DNA of 56,731 bases from JAGOGN01 sp036652735 (GTDB lineage: Bacteria > Bacillota > Clostridia > Lachnospirales > Lachnospiraceae): assembly GCA_036652735.1 (NCBI GenBank), contig JAVVVI010000011.1:1-56731 (forward strand), in the 5' to 3' direction. The notes under the pieces were generated by a model. It was not told the DNA's origin. It saw nothing but the letters and a program-made list of their open reading frames with translations, and ran no database searches. The number at the start of each line of letters is the position of its first letter. Position 1 is the first letter of the stretch. Both the position numbers and the translations under genes were made by a program. Shown piece after piece: positions 31,463 through 41,367 of this stretch.

Positions 31463-32335
31463 TTATTTTTTTAAGGCATCTTTTGCAATATCTCTGTGTT
31501 CAATTCGCAAGCCAAAATCTTTTCTGTCTGATAAACGCTTAAATAAACCATTTGCCAATGTAACGGAACGATGTTTTCCTCCGGTACAGCCAATGCTTAT
31601 TACTAATTGATTCTTTCCTTCTTCTATATAATGGGGAATTAAAAATTGTATCATATCTTCTAACTTGTCCAGAAATTCACCTGATTGGGAAAACTGCATT
31701 ACATAATCCTGAATTTCCTTGTCGTTTCCATTCTGAAATTTTAATCCCTCTACATAATATGGGTTTGGTAAAAATCGTACATCAAATACTAAATCAGAAT
31801 CCGTTGGTATTCCATATTTAAATCCAAAAGAAACAATACTAATAAATAAATTTTGAAAATCCTGATTACGAATAAATATTTTCTGTAATTCTCCCTTGAG
31901 TTCCCTAGTTAATAATCTGCTTGTATCTATAATGTAATCTGCATGTTCTTTTAAATATGCTAACTTCTCCCGTTCTAATTGAATCCCTTTATCTACCCGG
32001 TCATCCATTGCCAGGGGATGATTTCTTCTGGACTCTTTATAACGCTTGACCAATACTGTATCATCCGCATCTAAAAACAATATTTCATAGGATAACTGAT
32101 TTTTTTTCAGCTGCTCAAATATAGAATGCAATTCCTGCAAACCCTGTCCACTACGTATGTCTACTCCCAGTGCGACCTTTTGTAATTCAGAATTCTTCTC
32201 GTATGCCAATTCTGCAAACTTTCCTATAAGCGGTGTTGGAAGATTATCTACACAATAGTATCCCATATCCTCCATCATCTTCAATGCTGCTGTCTTTCCT
32301 GCTCCTGACATTCCTGTTAAAATTACAAATTTCAT
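31463..32335 (-). CDS. rapZ: RNase adapter RapZ/YvcJ (P-loop nucleotide-binding)
   Basis: RapZ/YvcJ proteins bind nucleotides through GMSGAGKT (about 8-15) and have a conserved C-terminal domain with CTGGKHRSVT (near 252-261). In E. coli RapZ guides RNase E to the GlmZ small RNA; in Gram-positives YvcJ influences competence. The 290-aa length and both signatures are intact. In Bacillus the order is yvcJ-yvcK-whiA-crh; here the yvcK-like gene is absent and whiA follows after 17 bp. Confidence 0.95.
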   Translation of the reverse strand: MKFVILTGMSGAGKTAALKMMEDMGYYCVDNLPTPLIGKFAELAYEKNSELQKVALGVDIRSGQGLQELHSIFEQLKKNQLSYEILFLDADDTVLVKRYKESRRNHPLAMDDRVDKGIQLEREKLAYLKEHADYIIDTSRLLTRELKGELQKIFIRNQDFQNLFISIVSFGFKYGIPTDSDLVFDVRFLPNPYYVEGLKFQNGNDKEIQDYVMQFSQSGEFLDKLEDMIQFLIPHYIEEGKNQLVISIGCTGGKHRSVTLANGLFKRLSDRKDFGLRIEHRDIAKDALKK

Positions 32336-32349
32336 TGGCCACCTCTTTT

Positions 32350-33258
32350 CTAAAACTCACCTGTCAGCTTAATCTCCGGTTCCAATTCTATTGAAAATTG
32401 ATTCTTTACTTCTGCCTGTACTTTTTGAATTAATTGAATAATATCTGCGGCTGTAGCTTCTCCTCTGTTAATGATAAACCCACAATGTTTTTCTGCCACT
32501 TGTGCTCCGCCTATTTGATATCCTTTTAAACCTGCCTCCATTATTAATTTTCCCGCATAATTTCCTTCCGGTCGTTTAAAGGTGCTGCCGGCACTGGGAT
32601 ATTCCAATGGTTGTTTTTCCATTCTCTGTTGTGTAAGTTCTTTCATCCTGTCCATAATTTCCTGTTTGCAGCCTTCCTGAAGCTTCAATGTTACAAACAA
32701 AACCGTCCATCCCTTTTCCTGAACACAACTGTGGCGATAAGATAAATCCAAGTCCTCCACACGCACCTGCCTCTGCTGTCCTTCTGGTGTTAAGATTGTG
32801 ACACTTTGGATAATATCCTTCATCTCACCTCCATAGGCTCCCGCATTCATTACTACTGCTCCACCCATGCATCCCGGTATTCCTGCTGCAAATTCCATTC
32901 CGGTAAGACCATGTACTGCCGCTTCTTTTGCTGCCCGTGATAAAAGACTACCTGCGGATACCAGGATTTTTTCTCCTTCTACCCGTACAAAGTCCATTTT
33001 TTTTCCTATTTCGATTACCACTGAACGAATTCCTTTATCTCCAACCAGTAAATTACTTCCATTCCCAATAATCATATAAGGCATACCGTACCGGTGGCAT
33101 ATTGAAAATATACCACCGATTTGATCTGCCCTTGGTTGTAAATAAAATTCAGCAGGACCTCCCACTCGGAAGGTCGTATGTCTGCTCATCAATTCTTCAG
33201 TTAAGATTTGTTCCCTGTCTAATAATTCTTCCAGGTCTGATAAAAAATCTTTCCCCAA
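32350..33258 (-). CDS. murB: UDP-N-acetylenolpyruvoylglucosamine reductase
   Basis: MurB reduces the enolpyruvyl ether of UDP-GlcNAc to UDP-MurNAc, the first committed wall precursor, using FAD and NADPH. The 302-aa product has RVGGPAEFYLQP, the FAD-binding MIIGNGSNLLVGDKG (near 64-78), GIPGCMGGAVVMNAGAYGGEM, and PSAGSTFKRPEG with the catalytic serine. That set fits the type II MurB of Gram-positive bacteria. The gene lies between the M18 aminopeptidase and rapZ. Confidence 0.96.
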   Translation of the reverse strand: MGKDFLSDLEELLDREQILTEELMSRHTTFRVGGPAEFYLQPRADQIGGIFSICHRYGMPYMIIGNGSNLLVGDKGIRSVVIEIGKKMDFVRVEGEKILVSAGSLLSRAAKEAAVHGLTGMEFAAGIPGCMGGAVVMNAGAYGGEMKDIIQSVTILTPEGQQRQVRVEDLDLSYRHSCVQEKGWTVLFVTLKLQEGCKQEIMDRMKELTQQRMEKQPLEYPSAGSTFKRPEGNYAGKLIMEAGLKGYQIGGAQVAEKHCGFIINRGEATAADIIQLIQKVQAEVKNQFSIELEPEIKLTGEF

Positions 33259-33273
33259 TAAACTGCCTCTTTC

Positions 33274-34671
33274 TTATGCTTCCTTTAAGAATGCTACATA
33301 ACCAAGTAATGCCTCATAGATATCAACTTTACTTGCTATTTCCCAAGGTGCATGCATATTTAATACCGGAACACCACTGTCAATAACTTCCATGTCATAT
33401 TTTGCCAAAATGTATGCAATGGTTCCACCGCCGCCTTGATCTACTTTACCAAGTTCTGCTGTCTGGAAGCTTACATTGTTACGATCGAAAATTCCTCTTA
33501 AACGAGCAATGTATTCCGGATTTGCATCATTGGATCCACTCTTACCTCTAGATCCTGTATATTTGTTGAGTACCAGTCCTTTTCCAAAATAAGCACTGTT
33601 CTTTTTCTCCATAACGGTTGGGAATAATGGATCAAAAGCTGCACTTACATCTGAAGATAATACACAAGAATTCTTTAATGCACGGCGAAGTAATAATTCT
33701 GAATAGTTACCGGTTGCATTCATCACTTCTGCTACCGTATTCTCAAAGAATAAAGAATCCATTCCTGTTGCTCCAACACTGCCAATCTCTTCCTTATCCA
33801 CAATTAAGCATACACTTGTTTTTTCAGGAACTCCAACTTCCAGCATTGCCATAAATGATGGGAACGCACATACTCTGTCATCATGGCCATATCCCATAAT
33901 CATGCTTCTGTCAAATCCATAATCTCTTGCATCTCCTGCAGGTACTACTTCGATTTCAGCTGAAAGGAAATCTTCCTCTTCAATTCCATATTGCTGTGTT
34001 AAAAGTGTCAGTACATTTGCTTTCACTCTTTCTTTTACTTCATTGCCATCTGCATCTTTTTCTGCTGCAGGAATGCTGGCAATTAATAAATCCAGGCTTT
34101 CACCCTCTACTACTTTTCCTGCCTTTTTATCCATCTGGTCTGCGGATAAATGCACTAATAAATCACTTACGCCAAATACTGGATCTTCCGGTTTGTCGCC
34201 AATGTTAACGGTTACAACCGTTCCATCTTTCTTAACAATCACTCCGTGAAGAGCTAATGGCAATGTTACCCACTGGTATTTTTTAACTCCTCCATAATAA
34301 TGAGTATCCAATAATGCCATGTTGGTATCTTCATATAATGGGTTCTGTTTTAAATCCAGACGTGGGGAATCTACATGTGCTCCAAGAATATTCATACCCT
34401 CTTCCAGGTCTTTTTTACCAATCACAAAGGTAACCAACATTTTTCCCATGTTGTTAGCATAAATCTTGTCACCGGCTTTTACTGATTTCTTGCCTTTAAT
34501 AATTTCATTTACATCTATGTAACCTTCTTTTTTTGCCATTGCTTCAAACTCTGTTACACATTCTCTCTCTGTCTTGCATTTTGAAATAAATTTACGATAG
34601 TCCTCGCAAAAACTAAATACTTCATTTCTTTTGTCTCCGCTATATTTTTCCCAAGCGTCTTTTCTCTCCAT
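33274..34671 (-). CDS. M18 family aspartyl aminopeptidase
   Basis: The 465-aa protein is a zinc aminopeptidase of the M18 family. It has the metal-binding GAHVDSPRLDLK, a central FDRSMIMGYGHDDRVCAF, the VDKEEIGSVGATG motif, and the final VLNMHAPWE with a metal His. The start at 34671 has AGAGGAG nine bases upstream; the longer frame has no ribosome site. It removes acidic N-terminal residues from peptides in the cytoplasm. It sits 50 bp after hprK. Confidence 0.93.
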   Translation of the reverse strand: MERKDAWEKYSGDKRNEVFSFCEDYRKFISKCKTERECVTEFEAMAKKEGYIDVNEIIKGKKSVKAGDKIYANNMGKMLVTFVIGKKDLEEGMNILGAHVDSPRLDLKQNPLYEDTNMALLDTHYYGGVKKYQWVTLPLALHGVIVKKDGTVVTVNIGDKPEDPVFGVSDLLVHLSADQMDKKAGKVVEGESLDLLIASIPAAEKDADGNEVKERVKANVLTLLTQQYGIEEEDFLSAEIEVVPAGDARDYGFDRSMIMGYGHDDRVCAFPSFMAMLEVGVPEKTSVCLIVDKEEIGSVGATGMDSLFFENTVAEVMNATGNYSELLLRRALKNSCVLSSDVSAAFDPLFPTVMEKKNSAYFGKGLVLNKYTGSRGKSGSNDANPEYIARLRGIFDRNNVSFQTAELGKVDQGGGGTIAYILAKYDMEVIDSGVPVLNMHAPWEIASKVDIYEALLGYVAFLKEA

Positions 34672-34721
34672 GATATCAATCTCCTCTTCTTTGTCATTAT
34701 TTATCCTAAAGTATTTCAACT

Positions 34722-35657
34722 TTATTCAACATCTTTTCCCTTTTGGATATTTGCCTGAACCCTTCGATAAAGTTCCTGTGCAGCATTGTAACCCATTTTT
34801 TTCTGACGGTGATTCACGGCTGCTGCCTCGCAAATAGCTGCTATATTTCTCCCCGGTCGAATTGGAAGGCACTGACAAACTACCTCATTGCCTAGAAATT
34901 CAATATAGTTCTCCTCAAGTCCCATGCGATCATAATCTGCTCCTTTTTCCCATTCCTGAAGTTTAATGACCATATCTATATTCTGTTTCTCTTTTACGCA
35001 TTCCGCGCCAAAAAGCATCTTTACATCAATAATTCCGATTCCCCGCACTTCAATAAAATACTTGGTAAGTGCCGGTGAATTCCCCACCAGGGTATGTTCA
35101 TTCATTTTACGAATCTCTACTACATCATCTGCCACCAATCGATGGCCACGTCGAATAAGTTCCAAAGCGGCCTCACTCTTTCCGATTCCGCTCTCTCCCA
35201 TAATCAATAAGCCCTCCCCATACACATCCACCAGAACTCCATGGATTGAAATACAAGGTGCCAATTCCATATTCAAATGGTAAATCATCTCTGCCATGAA
35301 ATTAGACGTTGGCTGCTCCGTTCCAAATACAGGCACTCTGCTCTCAGTGGCGATGCTCAGAAATTCACTATCCGGTATAAATCCTCTGCAAAAAATAAAG
35401 CAGGGAATATCATACGCCAGCAAATCCGTATAGATTCTGATACGCTCCTTTGGTGTAAGATGCTGCAAATAAGTGTATTCCACTGTGCCTATAATCTGCA
35501 CCCGATGCTCTTCAAAATGCTCGAAATATCCGGTTAACTGCAATGCAGGGCGATTTATATCAGGTTCTAATACCATTCTCTCCTCACAAGGAACTTCCGG
35601 AGTGAAATTACTCATCTTAAACTGTTCTTCCAATTTCTTCACCGTAATTGTACACAT
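34722..35657 (-). CDS. hprK: HPr kinase/phosphorylase
   Basis: HprK/P phosphorylates and dephosphorylates HPr (and Crh) at Ser46 for carbon catabolite control. The 311-aa protein has the N-terminal ITVKKLEEQF, Walker A GESGIGKSEAAL (near 154-165), LVADDVVEI and EVRGIGIIDV, all typical. Start 35657 has AGGAGAAAGGCAGG before it. Its partner-like protein (Crh-type, 30234-30485) lies in the same block; true HPr is not visible in this window. Confidence 0.97.
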   Translation of the reverse strand: MCTITVKKLEEQFKMSNFTPEVPCEERMVLEPDINRPALQLTGYFEHFEEHRVQIIGTVEYTYLQHLTPKERIRIYTDLLAYDIPCFIFCRGFIPDSEFLSIATESRVPVFGTEQPTSNFMAEMIYHLNMELAPCISIHGVLVDVYGEGLLIMGESGIGKSEAALELIRRGHRLVADDVVEIRKMNEHTLVGNSPALTKYFIEVRGIGIIDVKMLFGAECVKEKQNIDMVIKLQEWEKGADYDRMGLEENYIEFLGNEVVCQCLPIRPGRNIAAICEAAAVNHRQKKMGYNAAQELYRRVQANIQKGKDVE

Positions 35658-35718
35658 ATTCCTGCCTTTCTCCTAATGTTTCTGAGCTATCTTCAAGTTG
35701 CCTATTCTCTTTATTCTA

Positions 35719-37596
35719 TCACAATTGGTGCCGGTCTTCAATATGGAAATATGCGTAAATCGTTTCAGCAACTCTCTTGTTCATAGTATCTACCCGTTGT
35801 AATTCTTCTATACTTGCCTCTCGAATTGCATCTAAGGAAAGGAATTCTTTCATTAGTGCTTTTCTCCGTCCCGGTCCCACTCCTTCTATTTCATCCAGCA
35901 CAGAATGTACCTGACTCTTACTCCTTAACGATCTGTGATATTCTATTGCAAAACGATGGGCTTCATCCTGAATTCTTGTAATTAATTGAAACCCTTCACT
36001 GTGTGTATCAATTGACAATTCTATATTTTTAAAATACAGCCCTCTGGTACGATGATTATCATCTTTTACCATTCCGCATACTGCAATGTGAAGTCCTAAT
36101 TCCTCCAGTACCCGGTTGGCAATATTCACCTGACCTTTTCCTCCATCCATCATAATTAAATCCGGGAATTTGGAAAATCGTCCGTAGTCCTCCATCCCTT
36201 TCTCCAAAAGATCCGCTCGTTCTTTCAGTCCATGAGATAATCTACGACTTAAAACCTCGTACATAGACGCATAATCATCCGGTCCTGCTACCGTCTTTAA
36301 CTTGAACTTTCGATATTCATTTCTTCTTGGTTTTCCATCCTCATACACCACCATTGACCCTACGGATTCAAATCCACTTGTGTTGGATATATCAAATGCC
36401 TCTACTCTGTGTATTTCTTTGAGTCCAAGTATCCCCTGAATTTCCTTCATTGCATCCTTGGTTCTGGCATCCTCTCGTTTTATTCGGTCTTTATCCCTGG
36501 TAAGTATCATTTGGGCATTCTGTGCCGCAAGCTCCACCAGTTTCTCTTTTGCTCCTATTTTAGGAACTCTGATGTTAACCTTCTGCCCGGTTTTTTCCGT
36601 TAACCAACTGGTTAGTACCTCACTGTCTTCCGGCTGCTGCTGAAGAATCATCTCCTTTGGAATAAATGGAGTTCCCGCATAATACTGGGAAATAAAGCTG
36701 CCCAGAATCTGCTCTCCGGTGTCTTCTTCCCCTACCATTAAGAAAAAATGTTCTCTGCCAATCAGTCTTCCATCTCTTACAAAAAACACCTGTACGACTG
36801 CGTCTAAGCCATCCTGTGCGTAAGCAATAACGTCTTTGTCCTCCATATTGGTGTTGGTAATCTTTTGTTTCTGTGCCACCTGATTTACACTGTTTAATAA
36901 ATCCCGATAGGTGATGGCATCTTCATACTGAAGGTTTTCAGATGCCTGCTGCATTTTGCTCTTTAGCTCTTTAATAACCGGTCCATAATTCCCATTCAGA
37001 AAATCCAATGCCTGTTCTACATTTCTTTTATAATCCCACTCACTAATATACCCTTGACAAGGTGCCTCACATTGTTTGATGTGATAATTGAGGCAGGGAC
37101 GCTCTTTTCCACAATCTTTCGGAAGATTTCGATTGCAGGAACGAATCTTATATAGCTTTTGAAGTAAATCAATGGTATCTTTTACTGCCCAGGAACTGGT
37201 ATAGGGTCCAAAGTATTTGGCTTTATCCTTTTTCATCTGCCGTGAAAAAATCAGCCTTGGATAAGCTTCCGAAACGGTAACTTTAATGTAGGGATAGGTC
37301 TTACCATCCTTTAACATGGTATTATACTTTGGACTATGTTCCTTTATTAAATTATTCTCTAAAACAAGTGCTTCCAGTTCAGAATCTGTTACAATATATT
37401 CAAAACGCGATACATGGGGCATCATTTTCTCAATCTTTGGTCTGCCATCCCCTCCTGCTCTGAAATACTGCCTTACTCTATTCTTTAAGGAAATTGCCTT
37501 TCCAATGTAAATGATGATGTCCTGTTCATCATGCATAATATATACTCCCGGTTTTCCAGGGAGTTTCTTTAACTCTTCCTGAAAATCAAATGACAT
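35719..37596 (-). CDS. uvrC: excinuclease ABC subunit C
   Basis: UvrC makes both cuts in nucleotide excision repair, with UvrA and UvrB. The 625-aa protein has an N-terminal GIY-YIG nuclease (KPGVYIMHD..IIYIGKA), a Cys-rich segment CNRNLPKDCGKERPCLNYHIKQCEAPC (written here only in part: C153 to C178 region), a UVR helical motif near 200, the RNase H-like domain (FDISNTSGFESVGSMVVYEDG), and C-terminal HhH motifs (EIEGVGPGRRKALMKEF). It is 61 bp upstream of hprK and starts 15 bp after ftsH. Confidence 0.96.
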   Translation of the reverse strand: MSFDFQEELKKLPGKPGVYIMHDEQDIIIYIGKAISLKNRVRQYFRAGGDGRPKIEKMMPHVSRFEYIVTDSELEALVLENNLIKEHSPKYNTMLKDGKTYPYIKVTVSEAYPRLIFSRQMKKDKAKYFGPYTSSWAVKDTIDLLQKLYKIRSCNRNLPKDCGKERPCLNYHIKQCEAPCQGYISEWDYKRNVEQALDFLNGNYGPVIKELKSKMQQASENLQYEDAITYRDLLNSVNQVAQKQKITNTNMEDKDVIAYAQDGLDAVVQVFFVRDGRLIGREHFFLMVGEEDTGEQILGSFISQYYAGTPFIPKEMILQQQPEDSEVLTSWLTEKTGQKVNIRVPKIGAKEKLVELAAQNAQMILTRDKDRIKREDARTKDAMKEIQGILGLKEIHRVEAFDISNTSGFESVGSMVVYEDGKPRRNEYRKFKLKTVAGPDDYASMYEVLSRRLSHGLKERADLLEKGMEDYGRFSKFPDLIMMDGGKGQVNIANRVLEELGLHIAVCGMVKDDNHRTRGLYFKNIELSIDTHSEGFQLITRIQDEAHRFAIEYHRSLRSKSQVHSVLDEIEGVGPGRRKALMKEFLSLDAIREASIEELQRVDTMNKRVAETIYAYFHIEDRHQL

Positions 37597-37611
37597 GACA
37601 TCCTCCCTTTT

Positions 37612-39489
37612 CTAGTTTTCCTCTTCGAACATTTCATCCGGATCATCCTCTTTTTTTCGGAAGATCTTCATAAATTCTTTGCCTGTAATGGTTTCTTTTT
37701 CCAATAGGTAGGCTGCAATCTCGTCCAAAGCTTCCCTATTTTCTTCCAAGTAACTCTTTGCCTGTTCGTAGCTCTTTTTAAGAAGTGCTTTTACTTCCTG
37801 ATCAATTTCCGCTGCTGTAGCATCTCCACAGTTTAAGGAAGCACGTCCATCCAGATATTTATTTTCAACGGTCTCTAAACTCATCAGTCCAAACCGCTCT
37901 GACATTCCATACTGGGTAATCATTGCCCTTGCAATTTGTGTTGCATTCTCTATATCATTGCTTGCTCCTGTTGTAATGGAATGGAAGACAATTTCTTCTG
38001 CTGCCCGTCCACCCATATAGGTTACAAGTTTTGCATTTAATTCTTCCTTAGACATTAAATACTTTTCTTCCTCCGGTGTCTGCATGGTATAACCCAATGC
38101 ACCCATGGTTCTTGGCACAATTGTAATCTTTTGTACCGGATCTGCATCCTTTTGCATTGCCGTAGCCAGTGCATGACCAACCTCGTGATAAGCAACAATC
38201 TTCTTCTCTTCTTCACTCATAATTCGATCTTTTTTCTCTTTTCCGGCAATTACAACTTCTACCGATTCAAATAGATCTCCCTGGGTAACGAATTTTCTTC
38301 CATTCTTAACTGCATTAATCGCTGCTTCATTAATCATATTCGCTAAATCGGAACCAACTGCCCCACTGGTTGCCAATGCAATGGCATCTAAATCCACACT
38401 GTCATCCATCAAGACATCTTTGGAATGTACCCTCAAAGTCTCTTTTCTTCCCTTTAAATCCGGTTTATCAACAATAATTCTTCGGTCAAAACGCCCCGGT
38501 CTTAATAAGGCTTTATCAAGTACTTCCGGTCGGTTGGTTGCTGCAAGAATCAACAGTCCCTTAGAGGTATCGAATCCATCCATCTCTGCCAGTAACTGGT
38601 TCAAGGTCTGCTCTCGCTCATCATTTCCGCCATATCTGGAATCCCTGCTTTTACCAATTGCATCTATTTCATCTATAAAAATTATACACGGTGCCTGTTT
38701 TTGTGCTTCTTTAAATAAATCCCGCACTCTGGATGCACCTACACCAACAAACATCTCTACAAAATCCGAACCTGCCAGTGAGAAGAATGGAACCTTTGCT
38801 TCTCCTGCCACTGCTTTGGCAAGAAGCGTCTTACCCGTTCCGGGAGGGCCTACCAGCAAGGCTCCCTTTGGAAGCTTTGCCCCAATGTCCACATATTTTT
38901 TTGGATTGTGAAGGAAATCCACTACTTCCTGCAAGGATTCTTTTGCTTCATCCTGACCGGCTACATCTTTAAATGTGATTCCTGTTGTCTTTTCCACATA
39001 TACCTTGGCATTCATCTTGCCTGCCCCCATAGCACCGCCACTCCCCATTTTTTTCATTAAAAATGAAAGGAGCACCCACATTAATGCCAGTGGAAGCACA
39101 ATACTCAAAATCGTATAAATCCAGCCGGAGCTGTCCTTTGGAATCTCAGCAACAATCTCTACCTTTTCTTTTTTTAATATTGGCAACAGTTCTTCATCCG
39201 GAAGCCTTCCGGTATAATAACTATACTCTACGGTCTCCCCCTTTTCCTTTACCGGTGTAATATTAATCTGCGTTGCGGAAAAAGATACACTTTTAACCTT
39301 TCCATCTTCTACCATTTCAAGAAACTTGGTATAGCTGATTTCTTTCATTGTTAACTGGGAATATTTACTGTTAATTAAACTCATAATAAAAAGAATCACA
39401 AGGGCTACCATGACAAACATTAACATTGTTTGTCCATTCTTTGGGCTTTTCTCGCCATTAGGTTTATTATCGGGTACTTTGTTATCCAT
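37612..39489 (-). CDS. ftsH: ATP-dependent zinc metalloprotease FtsH
   Basis: FtsH is a membrane AAA+ protease that removes misfolded membrane proteins and regulators. The 625-aa protein has two membrane helices (about 22-42 and 125-147), the AAA domain with GPPGTGKTLLAKA (about 215-227), and the zinc protease motif HEVGHA in VAYHEVGHALATAMQ. The start at 39489 has GGAGGA upstream. Its promoter region contains a perfect 17-base palindrome (39504-39520) near the transcript start. It starts a large block of minus-strand genes that continues to fba. Confidence 0.96.
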   Translation of the reverse strand: MDNKVPDNKPNGEKSPKNGQTMLMFVMVALVILFIMSLINSKYSQLTMKEISYTKFLEMVEDGKVKSVSFSATQINITPVKEKGETVEYSYYTGRLPDEELLPILKKEKVEIVAEIPKDSSGWIYTILSIVLPLALMWVLLSFLMKKMGSGGAMGAGKMNAKVYVEKTTGITFKDVAGQDEAKESLQEVVDFLHNPKKYVDIGAKLPKGALLVGPPGTGKTLLAKAVAGEAKVPFFSLAGSDFVEMFVGVGASRVRDLFKEAQKQAPCIIFIDEIDAIGKSRDSRYGGNDEREQTLNQLLAEMDGFDTSKGLLILAATNRPEVLDKALLRPGRFDRRIIVDKPDLKGRKETLRVHSKDVLMDDSVDLDAIALATSGAVGSDLANMINEAAINAVKNGRKFVTQGDLFESVEVVIAGKEKKDRIMSEEEKKIVAYHEVGHALATAMQKDADPVQKITIVPRTMGALGYTMQTPEEEKYLMSKEELNAKLVTYMGGRAAEEIVFHSITTGASNDIENATQIARAMITQYGMSERFGLMSLETVENKYLDGRASLNCGDATAAEIDQEVKALLKKSYEQAKSYLEENREALDEIAAYLLEKETITGKEFMKIFRKKEDDPDEMFEEEN

Positions 39490-39503
39490 CTCGTCCTCCT
39501 TGA

Positions 39504-39553
39504 TTGTATCTTAGATACAACTACATTATAGGTGTTAACTCAATCAAAATCAA
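39504..39553 (-). promoter_or_regulatory. ftsH promoter with palindrome at the transcript start
   Basis: On the minus strand TTGATT (39548-39553), a 17-bp spacer and TATAAT (39525-39530) are seen. Immediately after lies a perfect inverted repeat TTGTATC-TAA-GATACAA (39504-39520), spanning the expected +1 and ending beside the AAGGAGG site. It could be a repressor operator or an mRNA hairpin that limits translation. Confidence 0.75.
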
Positions 39554-39616
39554 TATTTACTTCCTTAAGTTTTTCAATACTTTATTAATATTTTATAAAA
39601 TTTAGGCAGAAAGTGG

Positions 39617-39645
39617 TGGATTTATGCCTTGGGAGGTTGTATAAT
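39617..39645 (+). promoter_or_regulatory. pyrG promoter (weak -35)
   Basis: TATAAT at 39640-39645 with TGGATT at 39617-39622 (17 bp apart) lies 74 bp before the pyrG start. The leader has a small CAGATT/AATCTG hairpin but no terminator or G-run attenuator like those known for some pyrG genes. Confidence 0.5.
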
Positions 39646-39718
39646 AAATTAGTTAATGAGCAGATTTTAATCTGTATATTGGGAATTAATATAAATATAT
39701 TACAAGGAGGATGACCCT

Positions 39719-41323
39719 ATGCCCGTAAAATACGTCTTTGTCACCGGTGGAGTTGTGTCCGGTCTTGGAAAGGGAATTACTGCTGCCTCTCTGGGAAGAC
39801 TTTTAAAAGCCCGTGGCTTCACTGTTACCATGCAGAAGTTTGATCCTTATATCAACATTGACCCAGGAACCATGAATCCAATTCAGCATGGCGAAGTTTT
39901 TGTCACCGATGATGGAGCAGAAACAGACTTGGACCTAGGACATTATGAACGTTTTATTGATGAGAGTCTTACAAAGAATTCCAATGTTACAACCGGTAAG
40001 ATCTACTGGTCCGTATTGCAAAAAGAACGACGGGGAGATTTTGGCGGTGGTACTGTCCAAGTAATCCCCCACATAACCAATGAGATAAAAAGCCGCTTCT
40101 ATCGTAATTTTTCAACTACCAACACCGAAATTGCACTAATTGAAGTTGGTGGAACCGTTGGTGATATTGAAAGTCAGCCTTTTTTAGAATCTATTCGTCA
40201 ATTTCAGCATGAAGTAGGACGAGAAAATGCAATTCTAATTCACGTAACCCTGCTTCCATACATTAAAGCTTCCGGAGAAATGAAAACGAAGCCAACTCAG
40301 GCCAGTGTAAAAGAACTTCAGGGCATGGGCATTCAGCCGGATATTATCGTATGCCGTTCTGAGCTGCCTCTTGGCCAGGATATTAAGGATAAAATTGCAC
40401 TTTTCTGTAATGTTCCAAGCAATCATGTTCTCCAGAATTTAGATGTGGAATACCTATACGAAGCACCCCTTGCCATGGAAGAGGAACATCTGGCACAGGT
40501 TGCTTGTGAATGTCTGCACCTTGACTGCCCTACACCGGATCTTACGGATTGGAGAGAAATGGTAAGTGCTCTTCGTAATCCCAACAAAGAAGTTACCATT
40601 GCCCTTGTTGGAAAATATATCCAGCTCCACGATGCCTATATTTCTGTGGTAGAAGCTCTCAAACATGGTGGAATTGCAGAACGTGCCACCGTCAACATAA
40701 AGTGGATTGATTCTGAACTGTTAACTGCTGAAAATGCCCAGGAACAATTAGAAGACGTACAGGGAATTTTAATTCCGGGTGGATTTGGTGACCGGGGAAT
40801 TGATGGAAAAATTACAGCCATCCAGTATTCCCGTGAACATCACATTCCTTTCCTTGGCCTTTGTCTTGGAATGCAGCTTGCAATTGTTGAATTTTCACGC
40901 CACATCTGTGGTCTGAATGATGCGCACAGTATTGAATTAAATCCTCAGACAACCCACCCGGTGATTGCGTTAATGCCTGAGCAGGATGGTGTTGAAGATA
41001 TTGGTGGTACTTTAAGACTTGGCTCCTATCCTTGTATTCTTGATAAAAATTCTAAATCCTATACCCTTTATGGAAAAGAATTAATTGAGGAACGTCATCG
41101 CCACCGATATGAAGTAAATAATGACTACCGTAAGATCTTAACCGATCATGGCATGATTCTTTCCGGAATGTCTCCTGATGGAAGAATCGTAGAGATGATT
41201 GAATTAAATGATCATCCATGGTTCATTGCTACTCAGGCACATCCTGAGTTGAAATCCAGACCAAACAGACCACATCCGCTCTTCAAAGGATTTGTGGAAG
41301 CAGCAATTGAATATAAAAAATAA
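39719..41323 (+). CDS. pyrG: CTP synthase
   Basis: PyrG converts UTP to CTP using glutamine and ATP. The 534-aa protein starts with KYVFVTGGVVSGLGKGI (P-loop) in the synthetase domain (about 1-266) and has the class I glutamine amidotransferase domain after about residue 290, with GGFGDRG and the nucleophile Cys382 in LGLCLGMQ and a late His-Pro-Glu in AHPELKSR. The ribosome site AAGGAGG precedes ATG 39719. It is a single-gene unit, divergent from ftsH and convergent with degV. Confidence 0.97.
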   Translation: MPVKYVFVTGGVVSGLGKGITAASLGRLLKARGFTVTMQKFDPYINIDPGTMNPIQHGEVFVTDDGAETDLDLGHYERFIDESLTKNSNVTTGKIYWSVLQKERRGDFGGGTVQVIPHITNEIKSRFYRNFSTTNTEIALIEVGGTVGDIESQPFLESIRQFQHEVGRENAILIHVTLLPYIKASGEMKTKPTQASVKELQGMGIQPDIIVCRSELPLGQDIKDKIALFCNVPSNHVLQNLDVEYLYEAPLAMEEEHLAQVACECLHLDCPTPDLTDWREMVSALRNPNKEVTIALVGKYIQLHDAYISVVEALKHGGIAERATVNIKWIDSELLTAENAQEQLEDVQGILIPGGFGDRGIDGKITAIQYSREHHIPFLGLCLGMQLAIVEFSRHICGLNDAHSIELNPQTTHPVIALMPEQDGVEDIGGTLRLGSYPCILDKNSKSYTLYGKELIEERHRHRYEVNNDYRKILTDHGMILSGMSPDGRIVEMIELNDHPWFIATQAHPELKSRPNRPHPLFKGFVEAAIEYKK

Positions 41324-41329
41324 ATAATA

Positions 41330-41358
41330 GGCGGAAGTTAGATTTCCTAACTCCCGCC
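41330..41358. terminator. bidirectional terminator between pyrG and degV
   Basis: GGCGG-A-AGTTAG pairs with CTAACT-C-CCGCC. T-rich sequence follows on the plus strand (CTTTTATT) and on the minus strand (TATTATTTATTTTTT). Confidence 0.85.
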
Positions 41359-41367
41359 CTTTTATTA

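Noticed and set aside
38381..38911. 176-codon plus-strand frame opposite ftsH
   Set aside because: It lies within the AAA domain of ftsH on the other strand, without a ribosome site; the open frame results from the codon bias of ftsH.
39646..39718. pyrG CTP-sensing attenuator
   Set aside because: No G-run at the start of the transcript and no terminator hairpin in the leader.
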